Assembly: GCA_002376965.1 (NCBI GenBank)
Contig: DFOV01000052.1
Coordinates: forward strand, 1-11,636
Origin: Gammaproteobacteria bacterium UBA3532
GTDB lineage: Bacteria; Pseudomonadota; Gammaproteobacteria; Enterobacterales; UBA3532
Reading direction: 5' to 3'
DNA: 11,636 nucleotides
The position numbers and the translations under genes are program-made. Position 1 is the first letter of the stretch; every line of letters begins with the position of its first letter. Positions 1 through 7,433 of the stretch are shown here, in pieces. The notes below the pieces were generated by a model. That model did not search any database. It saw nothing but the letters and a program-made list of their open reading frames with translations, and had not been told where the DNA came from.

Positions 1-1734
1 GGAGACGATGGCAAGGATGGCGAAATCGGCCCACAAGGTGAGGCTGGCGTTAACGGTAGCGATGGCGAAAACAAAGCTGGTGGCAAGCTAACCCGTTTGG
101 CTACCGTTCCTCAAGGCGCGGAAGTAACCGGGATATTTTTAACCGATGCTGGCGATTTGTTTTTTAACGTTCAGCATCCGTCAGATGAGAACAGTGAAGT
201 AGATTCACTGAATGGCCGACCTTTTGACCGCGGCACCGTAGGCGTGTTGGCTGGTGTTAACTTTAATGAACTACCTGCAGGCATTCCAAACTCTCCCGTT
301 CCAAGCACGGATATGGAACGTCAAATCGTTCTTTCAGCATTGGGCGAGTACCAGATCCTCGGCCAAACCAACGACACCTTTGGCGATATCTTGCCTGGCG
401 GCCTTGGCGTGCATTACAACGTTAATTCTGGCGAGAAAGTTCTAGAAAACGACAATCCAGATTTCAACGGTTATATTCCGGTCAGCAATACCGATGGCTA
501 TTTATTCACCAACTGGGAAGCTTATCCTGGCGGTGTTAGCCGACTGCGCCTAAGCAAAGACAGCCTGGGTATGTGGTCTGTTACTGATGCCATGATGGTT
601 GATTTCTCAAGTGTTGAAGGCACAGCGGCCAACTGTTTTGGTTCGGTTTCGCCTTGGGGCACGCCGATGTCATCTGAGGAGTGGATTGTGAACAGCTCCG
701 TCGACTCAACCACCAGTCCTAGCTGGAACGATCCTGACGACACCAACACCGATGGTATCGAGGCGATGTTGGCACCCAACTTCCCCAATCCTTATCGCTA
801 CGGCTATACCATAGAAATCACGAATCCGACGTCTGCCGCGCCTATGCCAGTCAAGCATTACACCATTGGCCGCTATGAGCATGAGAATGCCGTGGTTATG
901 CCTGATCGTCGTACCGTTTACTCGTCACAAGATGATACCGGCGGCGTGTTGTTTAAATTTGTTGCTGACAACGCGGAAGACTTAAGCTCAGGTATTCTTT
1001 ATGGCGCCAAGTTAACTCAAGATAGCGGCTCAAGCGAACCTATCACCACCGGATTTGATGTCGAGTGGGTCGAGCTGGCACGAGGCGACAATGCCACCAT
1101 TGAAGCCTGGATTGCCGAATACGATGCTATCGATACATCCGATTATATTGATGGCCAATCCAGCTACCTGACGGTTGCCGATGTTGAAGCCTGGGCTAGC
1201 GGTGCAGCAACCTACCCTAGCATCGAAAATGGTGGAGGAACGGTCACTGCAGGCAAAGCAATGGATGATCGTGCGGCCTTTTTGGAGTCGCGCCAGGCCG
1301 CTCGTCAGCTAGGTGCGACTGCAGAATGGCGTAAGTTGGAAGGCATCAGCATTCATCATGACCGCGCCAAAGAAGCGGTGGAAGGTGTTGATTTGATTGC
1401 TGGTGAAGAGGTCAACGCGGCGTATATGTACATCGGCATTGCCGATCTGGACAACACCATGATCGATGATGAAGGTGATATTCAATTATCTAGTCGCGTT
1501 AAAGACTGCGGTGGCGTTTATCGCGCTAAGCTTGAGGCCAACTATGATATCAGTCGCATCGAGCCTGTTGTCATGGGAAGCACCTATCGTTCTTCACTGA
1601 GCGGTGCAGAGCGCTGCGATGTTCACCAGTTGTCACAGCCTGATAACGTCATCGTGATGCGCGATGGTCGTATCATTATTGGTGAAGATGGCTTCCAGGA
1701 AAATAACACTTTGTGGTTATACGATCCTAAATAA
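1..1734 (+). CDS. PhoX/DUF839-family protein with N-terminal collagen-like segment, 5'-truncated by window
   Basis: The frame is open from base 1, so the gene begins before the window; the in-frame TTG at 97 is not needed as a start. Bases 1-72 encode eight consecutive Gly-X-Y triplets (GDD GKD GEI GPQ GEA GVN GSD GEN), a collagen-like spacer ahead of the globular domain. The rest (about 550 residues) carries PhoX/DUF839 landmarks: NCFGSVSPWGTPMSSEEW (family form NC.G..TPWGTWLSCEE), YTIGRYEHENAVV, YSSQDDTGGVLFKFVAD, and near the C-terminus QPDNVIVMRDGRIIIGEDGF. PhoX enzymes are Ca/Fe-dependent periplasmic or surface alkaline phosphatases that release phosphate from organic esters. The Cys of the usual LSCEE is Ser here. 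The signal peptide lies outside the window. The family is firm; phosphatase activity is inferred, because many DUF839 lipoproteins are uncharacterised. No co-directional partner follows closely: a structured repeat lies 16 bp after the stop. Confidence 0.85.
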   Translation, partial: GDDGKDGEIGPQGEAGVNGSDGENKAGGKLTRLATVPQGAEVTGIFLTDAGDLFFNVQHPSDENSEVDSLNGRPFDRGTVGVLAGVNFNELPAGIPNSPVPSTDMERQIVLSALGEYQILGQTNDTFGDILPGGLGVHYNVNSGEKVLENDNPDFNGYIPVSNTDGYLFTNWEAYPGGVSRLRLSKDSLGMWSVTDAMMVDFSSVEGTAANCFGSVSPWGTPMSSEEWIVNSSVDSTTSPSWNDPDDTNTDGIEAMLAPNFPNPYRYGYTIEITNPTSAAPMPVKHYTIGRYEHENAVVMPDRRTVYSSQDDTGGVLFKFVADNAEDLSSGILYGAKLTQDSGSSEPITTGFDVEWVELARGDNATIEAWIAEYDAIDTSDYIDGQSSYLTVADVEAWASGAATYPSIENGGGTVTAGKAMDDRAAFLESRQAARQLGATAEWRKLEGISIHHDRAKEAVEGVDLIAGEEVNAAYMYIGIADLDNTMIDDEGDIQLSSRVKDCGGVYRAKLEANYDISRIEPVVMGSTYRSSLSGAERCDVHQLSQPDNVIVMRDGRIIIGEDGFQENNTLWLYDPK

Positions 1735-1750
1735 GCTCATTTAGAACGCC

Positions 1751-1883
1751 TGCTGGATGGGGTGGGTAGGTGAAGCAGGTTCTTTGCTACAAAAATCAGG
1801 ACGATTTTTGAGGTCAATCCGCGCCGGGAGCGCGTATTGACCGCTAGCAAAGGTTCTGATTTACCTACCCACCCCATCCAGCA
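1751..1883. repeat. 133-bp multi-branched inverted repeat (MITE-like or structured RNA element)
   Basis: Perfect 21-bp inverted arms lie at 1751-1771 and 1863-1883. Inside them a partly matched stretch (1772-1781 against 1853-1862) leads to an 8-bp stem, CTTTGCTA at 1782-1789 with TAGCAAAG at 1845-1852. That stem encloses two hairpins: CAAAAATC 1790-1797 with GATTTTTG 1803-1810, and 1812-1824 with 1830-1842 (13 bp, one mismatch, loop CGGGA). The whole folds into a three-way junction in either strand, or a cruciform in DNA. It fills most of the 208-bp gap between the PhoX-like gene and the cytochrome gene. No clear target-site duplication or ORF is visible. It could be a non-autonomous mobile element, a genome-wide intergenic repeat, or a bidirectional transcription barrier. 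I do not recognise it as a named family. Confidence 0.8.
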
Positions 1884-1942
1884 ATCCATCTACAAGTGTC
1901 AGATCTATATTAACAACATTCAGCAAATGCTCCGGTTATTAC

Positions 1943-3667
1943 ATGACAGCCTTCTCACACCCAAAAACCCTGATTACTCTCAGCCTCAGTCTGTTTCTTT
2001 TTGCCTGTGAAAATCAGCAACAAAACAGTCCAGTCCAAGACTCTACCGCCAAAGAAACATCGCCATCCTCCGAAATGACCGATTTTCCAGCAACAGCCTA
2101 TATCGAACATGACGAGGTCTATAACCCTGAATCGGTCATACCGCCTCAGTGTTATACCAAAACCAACGGCGAGAAAAACCCGTGTTACGCCTGTCATCAA
2201 ACCTATAGCAAATCCGAACAGCGTCCTAACATCATGGACGACGGTCAACTTCAGGGGGAGTATCAGTTTTCCGATTTAGGAATGACTAACCACTGGAAGA
2301 ACCTGTTTGTTGATCGCAGCAAACTTATCACCGATATATCCGACGACTGGATAACCCGCTGGGTTAATCAAGACAACTATTCCGATTTCATTCGCCAATT
2401 GGAGAGTGATAAAGACTGGAAAGGCGAAATACCGGCAATCACTGATTTAGCCTATCCAGAAAAAGCCTTCGCCGACAATGGCCTGGCAAAAGACGGCTCA
2501 CTGTGGGTTGCCTACAATTACAAGCCATTTCCAAGTACCTTCTGGCCCACCAACGGCTCGACGGGCGATGCCATGATCCGTCTGGACAAACCCTTTCGCG
2601 AAAACCAAGGCCAATATCAACAAGACATTTACTTTGCCAACCTCGCCTTGGTTGAAATGGCCCTAAAAGACCTTAAGCAACTATCCATTCCCGCCCTATC
2701 CGAAAAGCGCATAGGCGAAGATCTTAACGGTAATAACCAACTGGAAGAAGCTGTCTATACCATCCAGCGCCAAAGCCACTACCTCGGCGATGCATCCCAC
2801 ATCGAGCTTGCACACATGCTCTACCCTGAAAATACCGAATTTTTGCACACGGTGCGCTACATCGGCTGGGATGATAACGGCAAAATTGTTAACTCACCGC
2901 GCATGAAAGAAGTGCGCTATATGAAAAAACACGCATTCAAAACCAAGCAACGCCTGGCGGCTGTTTACTATCGTGAAGCCAAAGAAAAACACTTTGAGAA
3001 TCTGCCGCAAACCCTCTATTTGGGCGACAAAGGCATTAACAATGGCTTCGGATGGACCATCAATGGCTATATCGAAGATGAAAATGGTGCTTTGCGCCAC
3101 CAACATGCGCAAGAATTAGCCTTCTGCAACGGCTGCCACAAAACCATTGGTGCCACATTCGACCAAACCTTCTCCTTTGCCCGCAAACCAGATGGTGCCG
3201 CTGGCTGGGGCTATATCGATCTCACAAAGATGAAGGACGTACCTAATATCGGTGACGTTCAAACCGGCGAATACCTAACCTACATGCAACGGATTGGTGG
3301 TGGTGACGAGTTTCGACAAAATAGCGAAATGCTCGAACGCTGGTTTACCGCAGATGGTGAGCTGGATACTGCAAAGGTTCAACAACAACCGGATGTTTAC
3401 AGCCTGATCACACCATCGATTGAACGAGCGAAAAAGCTCAACAAGGCTTATGTCACCATTATGCGCGAACAAAGCTATTTGTTTGGCCGCGATGCCACGC
3501 TAACCCAAGCGAAGAATGTTCTACAACAGGTCGATGAAAGCCAACAACCGCTGCAGCCAGCACACCGTTATCAATGGGATATGCGGTTGCGCTGGGATAA
3601 CTTGGATAACATTTCTCGCTCGGATACTTCAGGGAGCCAGCCCAATGACCTTGCCTCAACTGATTGA
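1943..3667 (+). CDS. Dihaem c-type cytochrome lipoprotein
   Basis: This 574-aa protein starts with a lipoprotein signal (basic/hydrophobic run ending in LFLFAC, lipid-attachment Cys22), so it should be anchored on the outer side of the inner membrane or sorted to the outer membrane. It has exactly two haem c attachment sites: C81-Y-A-C84-H85 near the N-terminus and C395-N-G-C398-H399 late in the chain, more than 300 residues apart. Between them the acidic loop D260-L-N-G-N-N-Q-L-E-E269 resembles an EF-hand or dockerin-type calcium loop. I cannot name the intervening domain. The role is electron transfer or a haem-based oxidase/peroxidase-like function; the partner is unknown. The ATG at 1943 gives a complete lipoprotein signal, although no strong Shine-Dalgarno site precedes it. 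Its last 23 bp overlap the next gene, suggesting translational coupling. Confidence 0.8.
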   Translation: MTAFSHPKTLITLSLSLFLFACENQQQNSPVQDSTAKETSPSSEMTDFPATAYIEHDEVYNPESVIPPQCYTKTNGEKNPCYACHQTYSKSEQRPNIMDDGQLQGEYQFSDLGMTNHWKNLFVDRSKLITDISDDWITRWVNQDNYSDFIRQLESDKDWKGEIPAITDLAYPEKAFADNGLAKDGSLWVAYNYKPFPSTFWPTNGSTGDAMIRLDKPFRENQGQYQQDIYFANLALVEMALKDLKQLSIPALSEKRIGEDLNGNNQLEEAVYTIQRQSHYLGDASHIELAHMLYPENTEFLHTVRYIGWDDNGKIVNSPRMKEVRYMKKHAFKTKQRLAAVYYREAKEKHFENLPQTLYLGDKGINNGFGWTINGYIEDENGALRHQHAQELAFCNGCHKTIGATFDQTFSFARKPDGAAGWGYIDLTKMKDVPNIGDVQTGEYLTYMQRIGGGDEFRQNSEMLERWFTADGELDTAKVQQQPDVYSLITPSIERAKKLNKAYVTIMREQSYLFGRDATLTQAKNVLQQVDESQQPLQPAHRYQWDMRLRWDNLDNISRSDTSGSQPNDLASTD

Positions 3668-4364
3668 TGTCAGCTTTACCAGTACATTAATGGGCTTAGC
3701 GATTGGGCTGGACGTGATGCTGGCGACACTAGGCGTTGCCAGCAGCCTGACATCGGCCTTTCAGCGTATTCAATGGGTGGTCGGTGTGACAGCAACGCAC
3801 ACCCTCTTTCCACTCATTGGCTATCTGCTGACCTACTACGCCGCCCAACATATCCCGGCGCTCCAGTTTATCCTGGGGCTGCTGGCATTTATATGTATCG
3901 CATGGTTTCTTTATTCTGACTCACAAAGTGATGACCAAGATGCAGAACAAGGGCCTGGATGGCTTCTCATACTCGCCATTAGCTGGGATGCACTCTGGTC
4001 TGGCCCTGCCAAGTCAGCGCAGGCCCAAGACTGGTCTGAACTATTGATCGTGCTATCGTTCATCATCGCTGGATTGATCGTGGCATTAGGAGCATGGCTT
4101 AGCCTGACTATTGCCCGATGCCAGAACAAGCCAGCCACCCACCAACAGTTTCAGCAACTGGCCCCTCATTGCCAGCAAGGTATTCTTGCCTATTTCGGCT
4201 GGGCCGCCTTCTTTGAATACAGCTTGTCGATATCGCTGTCGTGGTGGATGGGGCTAATATTGGCCGTTGCCAGCTTATGGGTTCTATCCAAAGTAAGCAG
4301 CAAACATGCTGCGCCACAACACTCCGGTATACCTAAAACATCATCGTACATTAGTAAATATTAA
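3645..4364 (+). CDS. MntP-like small integral membrane protein (putative metal efflux)
   Basis: I chose the ATG at 3645 (239 aa, MTLPQLIDVSF...) over the longer open frame from 3516, because AGGGAG at 3631-3636 is correctly spaced and the upstream extension is the cytochrome's reading frame shadow. The protein has about six hydrophobic segments (roughly 10-33, 43-64, 72-91, 105-119, 132-156, 195-215). Two related half-motifs, GLAIGLDVMLATLG with D23 and LAISWDALWSG with D115, mimic the two Asp-bearing repeats of MntP manganese exporters, and THTLFPLIGYLL resembles the MntP segment TLTPLIGW. Membership of the MntP/LysE-like group is therefore likely. The substrate is uncertain, and the second half is more divergent than the first. 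The overlap with the dihaem cytochrome gene points to co-expression. The alternative is an uncharacterised membrane partner of that cytochrome. Confidence 0.6.
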   Translation: MTLPQLIDVSFTSTLMGLAIGLDVMLATLGVASSLTSAFQRIQWVVGVTATHTLFPLIGYLLTYYAAQHIPALQFILGLLAFICIAWFLYSDSQSDDQDAEQGPGWLLILAISWDALWSGPAKSAQAQDWSELLIVLSFIIAGLIVALGAWLSLTIARCQNKPATHQQFQQLAPHCQQGILAYFGWAAFFEYSLSISLSWWMGLILAVASLWVLSKVSSKHAAPQHSGIPKTSSYISKY

Positions 4365-4546
4365 TTCACTTTCAACGCTGAAATCGCGGCACTTACACCC
4401 TATCAAAACATCTAAACTAGTCATTTATATTCAGATAGTTATCACCATGAAACAAATATTAATTCCTTGTTTACGGTCAAAGAAAAAAATACAGTAGGTG
4501 GGCTGCTCACGGAAAGAATAACACCAGAAAGTTTGACAAAGGCCTT

Positions 4547-4582
4547 ACCAGGAACTTGTGTTGTTTGCGTTCCTGGTTTTTT
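4547..4582 (+). terminator. Rho-independent terminator-like hairpin just upstream of the operon
   Basis: ACCAGGAAC at 4547-4555 pairs perfectly with GTTCCTGGT at 4569-4577 (9 bp, 13-nt loop), and six T residues follow (4577-4582). It lies 182 bp after the MntP-like gene but ends only 15 bp before the ATG of the next gene, with that gene's ribosome binding site (GGAGG, 4589-4593) right behind it. It either ends the upstream cytochrome/MntP-like transcript or acts as an attenuator in the operon leader. A perfect -35 box TTGACA lies at 4533-4538, with only a weak -10 candidate (TGTGTT, 4557-4562, 18-bp spacer) inside the hairpin loop. If used, it would start transcription around 4569 and avoid the terminator. 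The rest of 4365-4546 shows no convincing gene or promoter. Confidence 0.65.
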
Positions 4583-4597
4583 CACATTGGAGGGCGT

Positions 4598-5605
4598 ATG
4601 GCGGTTCAGGTTTTGTCGTTAGACGACGATTATTATCTTAATTTTTGCACCAAACACTTGGCGCGTAACAACCCAGCAAAAAGCCCACTGTGGCAATTTC
4701 CGATCATCGACACATCTCCCGATGACAACCACCTCAGTAATAAAGTGAGCTTTATTTACCAGTCCACAGGCACGCCGCCCAGCGAAATTGGTGTATTCGG
4801 CACCTTCGATACGCTGCACACAGCCATTCCAATGCAGGCGGTTAACTTTGACGGACAAAGCACCGGCTTTTACGCCCTCACCGTGCGAGTCCCGATTGGT
4901 GAAGTACATCGCTATCAGTTTTTAGTCGATGGACAACCGACACTCGACCCGATTAACCCTCAGCGCACCATACTAGATGACAAAACCGAATGGTCACGCT
5001 TCTTCACCGACTATTGCTCATACCCGATTGTTTTTGAAGAATGGGAATATGCCATTTTGCGTCGCTTGGTTGACCATATTCTGCCCTTTAGAAATCAAGA
5101 TACCCAAAATTTTCTCAATCGATTTTACGATGGCTTGGACAAGTCCGCCCAATATGCCACCAAAGAGGGATTTCATCGTCTTGATGCTAGTGTCGGAGAA
5201 GTCAACTATATCGACAAGTTAGTCGCACGCCAGGAAATCCACCACCTTCCTACCTACAAAATTTGCCTCAGAGAAATTGATCGACTGTTGCGCCAGCGCA
5301 ACCCATTTGAAGAGCCTCAAGACATGGCTAAAGTCTATTACACCGATCTTTACGAGCAAATGGCCACGGGCTCGGTGCCGGGTTGGAATTACAGCGCGTA
5401 TAACAACCCCAATTATTTCTTGCAGGTTTTACGTCGCCATGCCGTTTTAGGTGCCTTCTCCCACCCGAAATACGGTGGCAATGCTGGTGGTGCCGGATGG
5501 GCCTACCTGGAAAGCAAATATCAAGACTCACAAGGCGATACCCTATTCGATTGGCGTGCAGCATTGGAACGTCCACTAGGCACAAACCCCGATTACACCG
5601 GTTAG
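4598..5605 (+). CDS. E-set/CBM48-like domain fused to gluconate 2-dehydrogenase subunit 3-like domain
   Basis: The ATG at 4598 follows GGAGG at 4589 and gives 335 aa; the frame upstream of it runs through the terminator hairpin and is rejected. Residues about 48-125 look like an immunoglobulin-like E-set domain of the AMPK-beta/isoamylase N-terminal (CBM48) type, with IGVFGTFD, then HRYQFLVDGQPTLDPINPQ, where the DG...LDP pattern is typical. From about 140 to the end the chain is helical and ends in a gluconate 2-dehydrogenase subunit 3 signature: NPNYFLQVLRRHAVLGAF followed by H289-PKYGGN-295 and GGAGWAYLE. Subunit 3 proteins are the small partners of FAD-dependent GMC dehydrogenases, stabilise them and normally carry a Tat signal. 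None is present here, so the complex is predicted to be cytoplasmic. It is first in the operon, 14 bp before its presumed GMC partner. Confidence 0.75.
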   Translation: MAVQVLSLDDDYYLNFCTKHLARNNPAKSPLWQFPIIDTSPDDNHLSNKVSFIYQSTGTPPSEIGVFGTFDTLHTAIPMQAVNFDGQSTGFYALTVRVPIGEVHRYQFLVDGQPTLDPINPQRTILDDKTEWSRFFTDYCSYPIVFEEWEYAILRRLVDHILPFRNQDTQNFLNRFYDGLDKSAQYATKEGFHRLDASVGEVNYIDKLVARQEIHHLPTYKICLREIDRLLRQRNPFEEPQDMAKVYYTDLYEQMATGSVPGWNYSAYNNPNYFLQVLRRHAVLGAFSHPKYGGNAGGAGWAYLESKYQDSQGDTLFDWRAALERPLGTNPDYTG

Positions 5606-5619
5606 AAGGAGAACGAGTC

Positions 5620-7431
5620 ATGAGCCAATTTGATGTCATTATCATCGGCAGTGGTGCGGGCGGAGCCCCCATTGCCAACAAGCTGGTCAAGGCCGGAAAA
5701 AGCGTGCTGGTGTTAGAAAAAGGCCCAATGATCGATGCCCAGCCGCAGCCAGGTGTTGGCCAAAGCGGATTCAAGCGCGACGAATTACTCGCCGATGGGC
5801 CAGAGAAAAAATTGAATATTCCTGGCGTTTCCAATAATGGCGCCGGTTATTATCACAGCCATGTCGAGCCGGATATCAATGACGAACCGCATATCTACCT
5901 CAACAAAAATGGTGGCGATACTGCCACCATCGAAGGTTACACCGCACAAGTGGTGGGTGGCGGCACCCAGCTCTATGGCGGTGTCTCATTGCGCTTCACC
6001 GAAAATGATTTGCGGCTGAAGTCGTTTAATGAAAGTCGTGTGATCCAAAACGACGACAACGACGACGTAAAACGTGAAGCCAGAGATTGGGCCATCAGCT
6101 ACGCCCAGCTAGAACCATACTATGTCGAGGCCGAGAGCAAAGTCGGTATCAACGGCACCTCTGCGAATCAACAAAAGCCGTTTAGTCAGGATGTTTACCA
6201 TCCGCCGCTGAATCCCAACCCGATCAGCCAGTTTGCCTTCAACGGCATGGTCACATTGGGCCAGCAATTGGGCACCAACATTCAGCCTTATCGCCCGCCT
6301 CTTGCCGTCATCACCCAAAACCATCCTGCAAGTGGTCGAATAATGCCCGCTGATCCCGAATCAGCCAAAACCAGTTATGTGAATCGTTTTGGCGATCCAC
6401 TCGGGCTAAAATCCAATACCTGGGTTTCATTGCTACGGCCGATAAAAGACGACAGTAACTTTGAGATCCGCTGCAACTGCACCGTTACCCGCCTGAAAGC
6501 CTCTGCCGACCAAGTGAATGAGGTATTTTACCTTGATCCAGCAGGCATTGAGCGCTCAGCAACATCGACCTTGGTTGTGGTGGCCTGCTCTGCCATTGAG
6601 TCAATACGATTACTGATGTTATCCGCCGATGCAGATAGCAACTTCTCCCAGCGTATTCACCAAAATGATTTGCTGGGCAAATATTTTCTTACTCACTGCT
6701 TTGGCGGTGCCAGTGGCATCGTTCCTGAGCGATTTGATAAGTCTAAAGCCCTCGATGCCGACTGGGCCACCGATACCTGTGCCGTCACCTCTTTTTTAGA
6801 TAGCCAAGGGCTGTGGGCTGGAGCTGCCATCTATAACAACACCTCTGACCAAGCGCTACCTGTTTCATTATTTAGAACGCTGGGAGCTCAGGATCTGGAT
6901 ACCTTATGGAATGGATTTACTGGCAACGCAGGTCTGCGCGGTGACAACCTGATCAACTACCTCGATGGCAACTTTGGACGCGGACTTTCTGTCAGCTTCA
7001 TGGCGAATCAGGTTCCGCAATTTACCAACCGCATTGAGTTACATCCAAGCGTCAAAGATAAATGGGGCCGCCCTGTCGCCTATATCAAAAAAGACTGGCA
7101 CCAACATGATCGATACCTGATGGATGTCATGGCACAACAATGCACCCAGGTATTAAGAAATGGCTTAGGAAATGGCGCGCCGGTTTCGGGTGGCTCGATT
7201 TATATGGCCGATAATGCCTTGGCCAGAATGGCCAACCATATCCTCGGCGGCGCTCGCTTTGGAACCGATCCTAACGACTCGGTGCTCGATCCCAATTGCC
7301 GCGCTTGGCATTTTGACAACCTGTATGTCACAGACGGCTCATTTATGCCAACCTCAGGCGGGGCCAACCCGACCCTGACGATACAAGCTAATGCATTCCG
7401 CGTCGCCGATCATCTTCTTGGGAGACTTTAA
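5620..7431 (+). CDS. GMC-family FAD-dependent oxidoreductase (large catalytic subunit)
   Basis: The ATG at 5620, preceded by AAGGAG at 5606-5611, gives 603 aa beginning with the FAD-binding beta-alpha-beta motif VIIIGSGAGGAP (G10-S-G12-A-G-G15) and the downstream acidic VLVLEKGP. Other GMC landmarks are QVVGGGTQLYGGVSLRF, the nucleotide-contact region VVVACSAIESIRLLML, and the C-terminal domain with NHILGGARFGTDP and NLYVTDGSFMPTSGGANPTLTIQA. By comparison with glucose and cholesterol oxidases, the catalytic pair is predicted to be H540 and N583. The protein should oxidise an alcohol, aldehyde or sugar hydroxyl, passing electrons to a quinone, cytochrome or oxygen. Its closest style is the gluconate/sorbitol/fructose dehydrogenase large subunit, which fits the subunit 3-like gene just upstream. 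No Tat signal is visible. The substrate cannot be read from the sequence. The stop is 2 bp before the next ATG. Confidence 0.88.
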   Translation: MSQFDVIIIGSGAGGAPIANKLVKAGKSVLVLEKGPMIDAQPQPGVGQSGFKRDELLADGPEKKLNIPGVSNNGAGYYHSHVEPDINDEPHIYLNKNGGDTATIEGYTAQVVGGGTQLYGGVSLRFTENDLRLKSFNESRVIQNDDNDDVKREARDWAISYAQLEPYYVEAESKVGINGTSANQQKPFSQDVYHPPLNPNPISQFAFNGMVTLGQQLGTNIQPYRPPLAVITQNHPASGRIMPADPESAKTSYVNRFGDPLGLKSNTWVSLLRPIKDDSNFEIRCNCTVTRLKASADQVNEVFYLDPAGIERSATSTLVVVACSAIESIRLLMLSADADSNFSQRIHQNDLLGKYFLTHCFGGASGIVPERFDKSKALDADWATDTCAVTSFLDSQGLWAGAAIYNNTSDQALPVSLFRTLGAQDLDTLWNGFTGNAGLRGDNLINYLDGNFGRGLSVSFMANQVPQFTNRIELHPSVKDKWGRPVAYIKKDWHQHDRYLMDVMAQQCTQVLRNGLGNGAPVSGGSIYMADNALARMANHILGGARFGTDPNDSVLDPNCRAWHFDNLYVTDGSFMPTSGGANPTLTIQANAFRVADHLLGRL

Positions 7432-7433
7432 TT

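Noticed and set aside
3516..3644. Longer N-terminal extension of the MntP-like protein
   Set aside because: It overlaps the cytochrome frame, adds a Cys-rich non-membrane stretch atypical of the family, and a well-spaced AGGGAG supports the ATG at 3645.
4403..4431. Possible sigma-70 promoter with TATATT at 4426-4431
   Set aside because: The -10 is reasonable but the matching -35 (TCAAAA) agrees at only half the positions; in an AT-rich gap this is not convincing.
4306..4497. Small 63-aa ORF, or a 16-codon leader peptide from the ATG at 4447
   Set aside because: There is no ribosome binding site, composition is AT-rich and non-protein-like, and no run of regulatory codons is seen that would fit attenuation by a leader peptide.
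5497..5619. N-terminal extension of the GMC oxidoreductase
   Set aside because: The FAD motif should lie within the first residues, and AAGGAG precisely precedes the ATG at 5620; the extension is a frame shadow of the upstream gene.
5328..5834. 168-aa minus-strand ORF
   Set aside because: It spans the junction of two well-supported plus-strand genes and has a composition typical of an antisense shadow.
4598..7431. Assignment as a classical membrane gluconate or sorbitol dehydrogenase
   Set aside because: There is no Tat signal on either subunit and no trihaem cytochrome c subunit in the operon; the substrate cannot be claimed.
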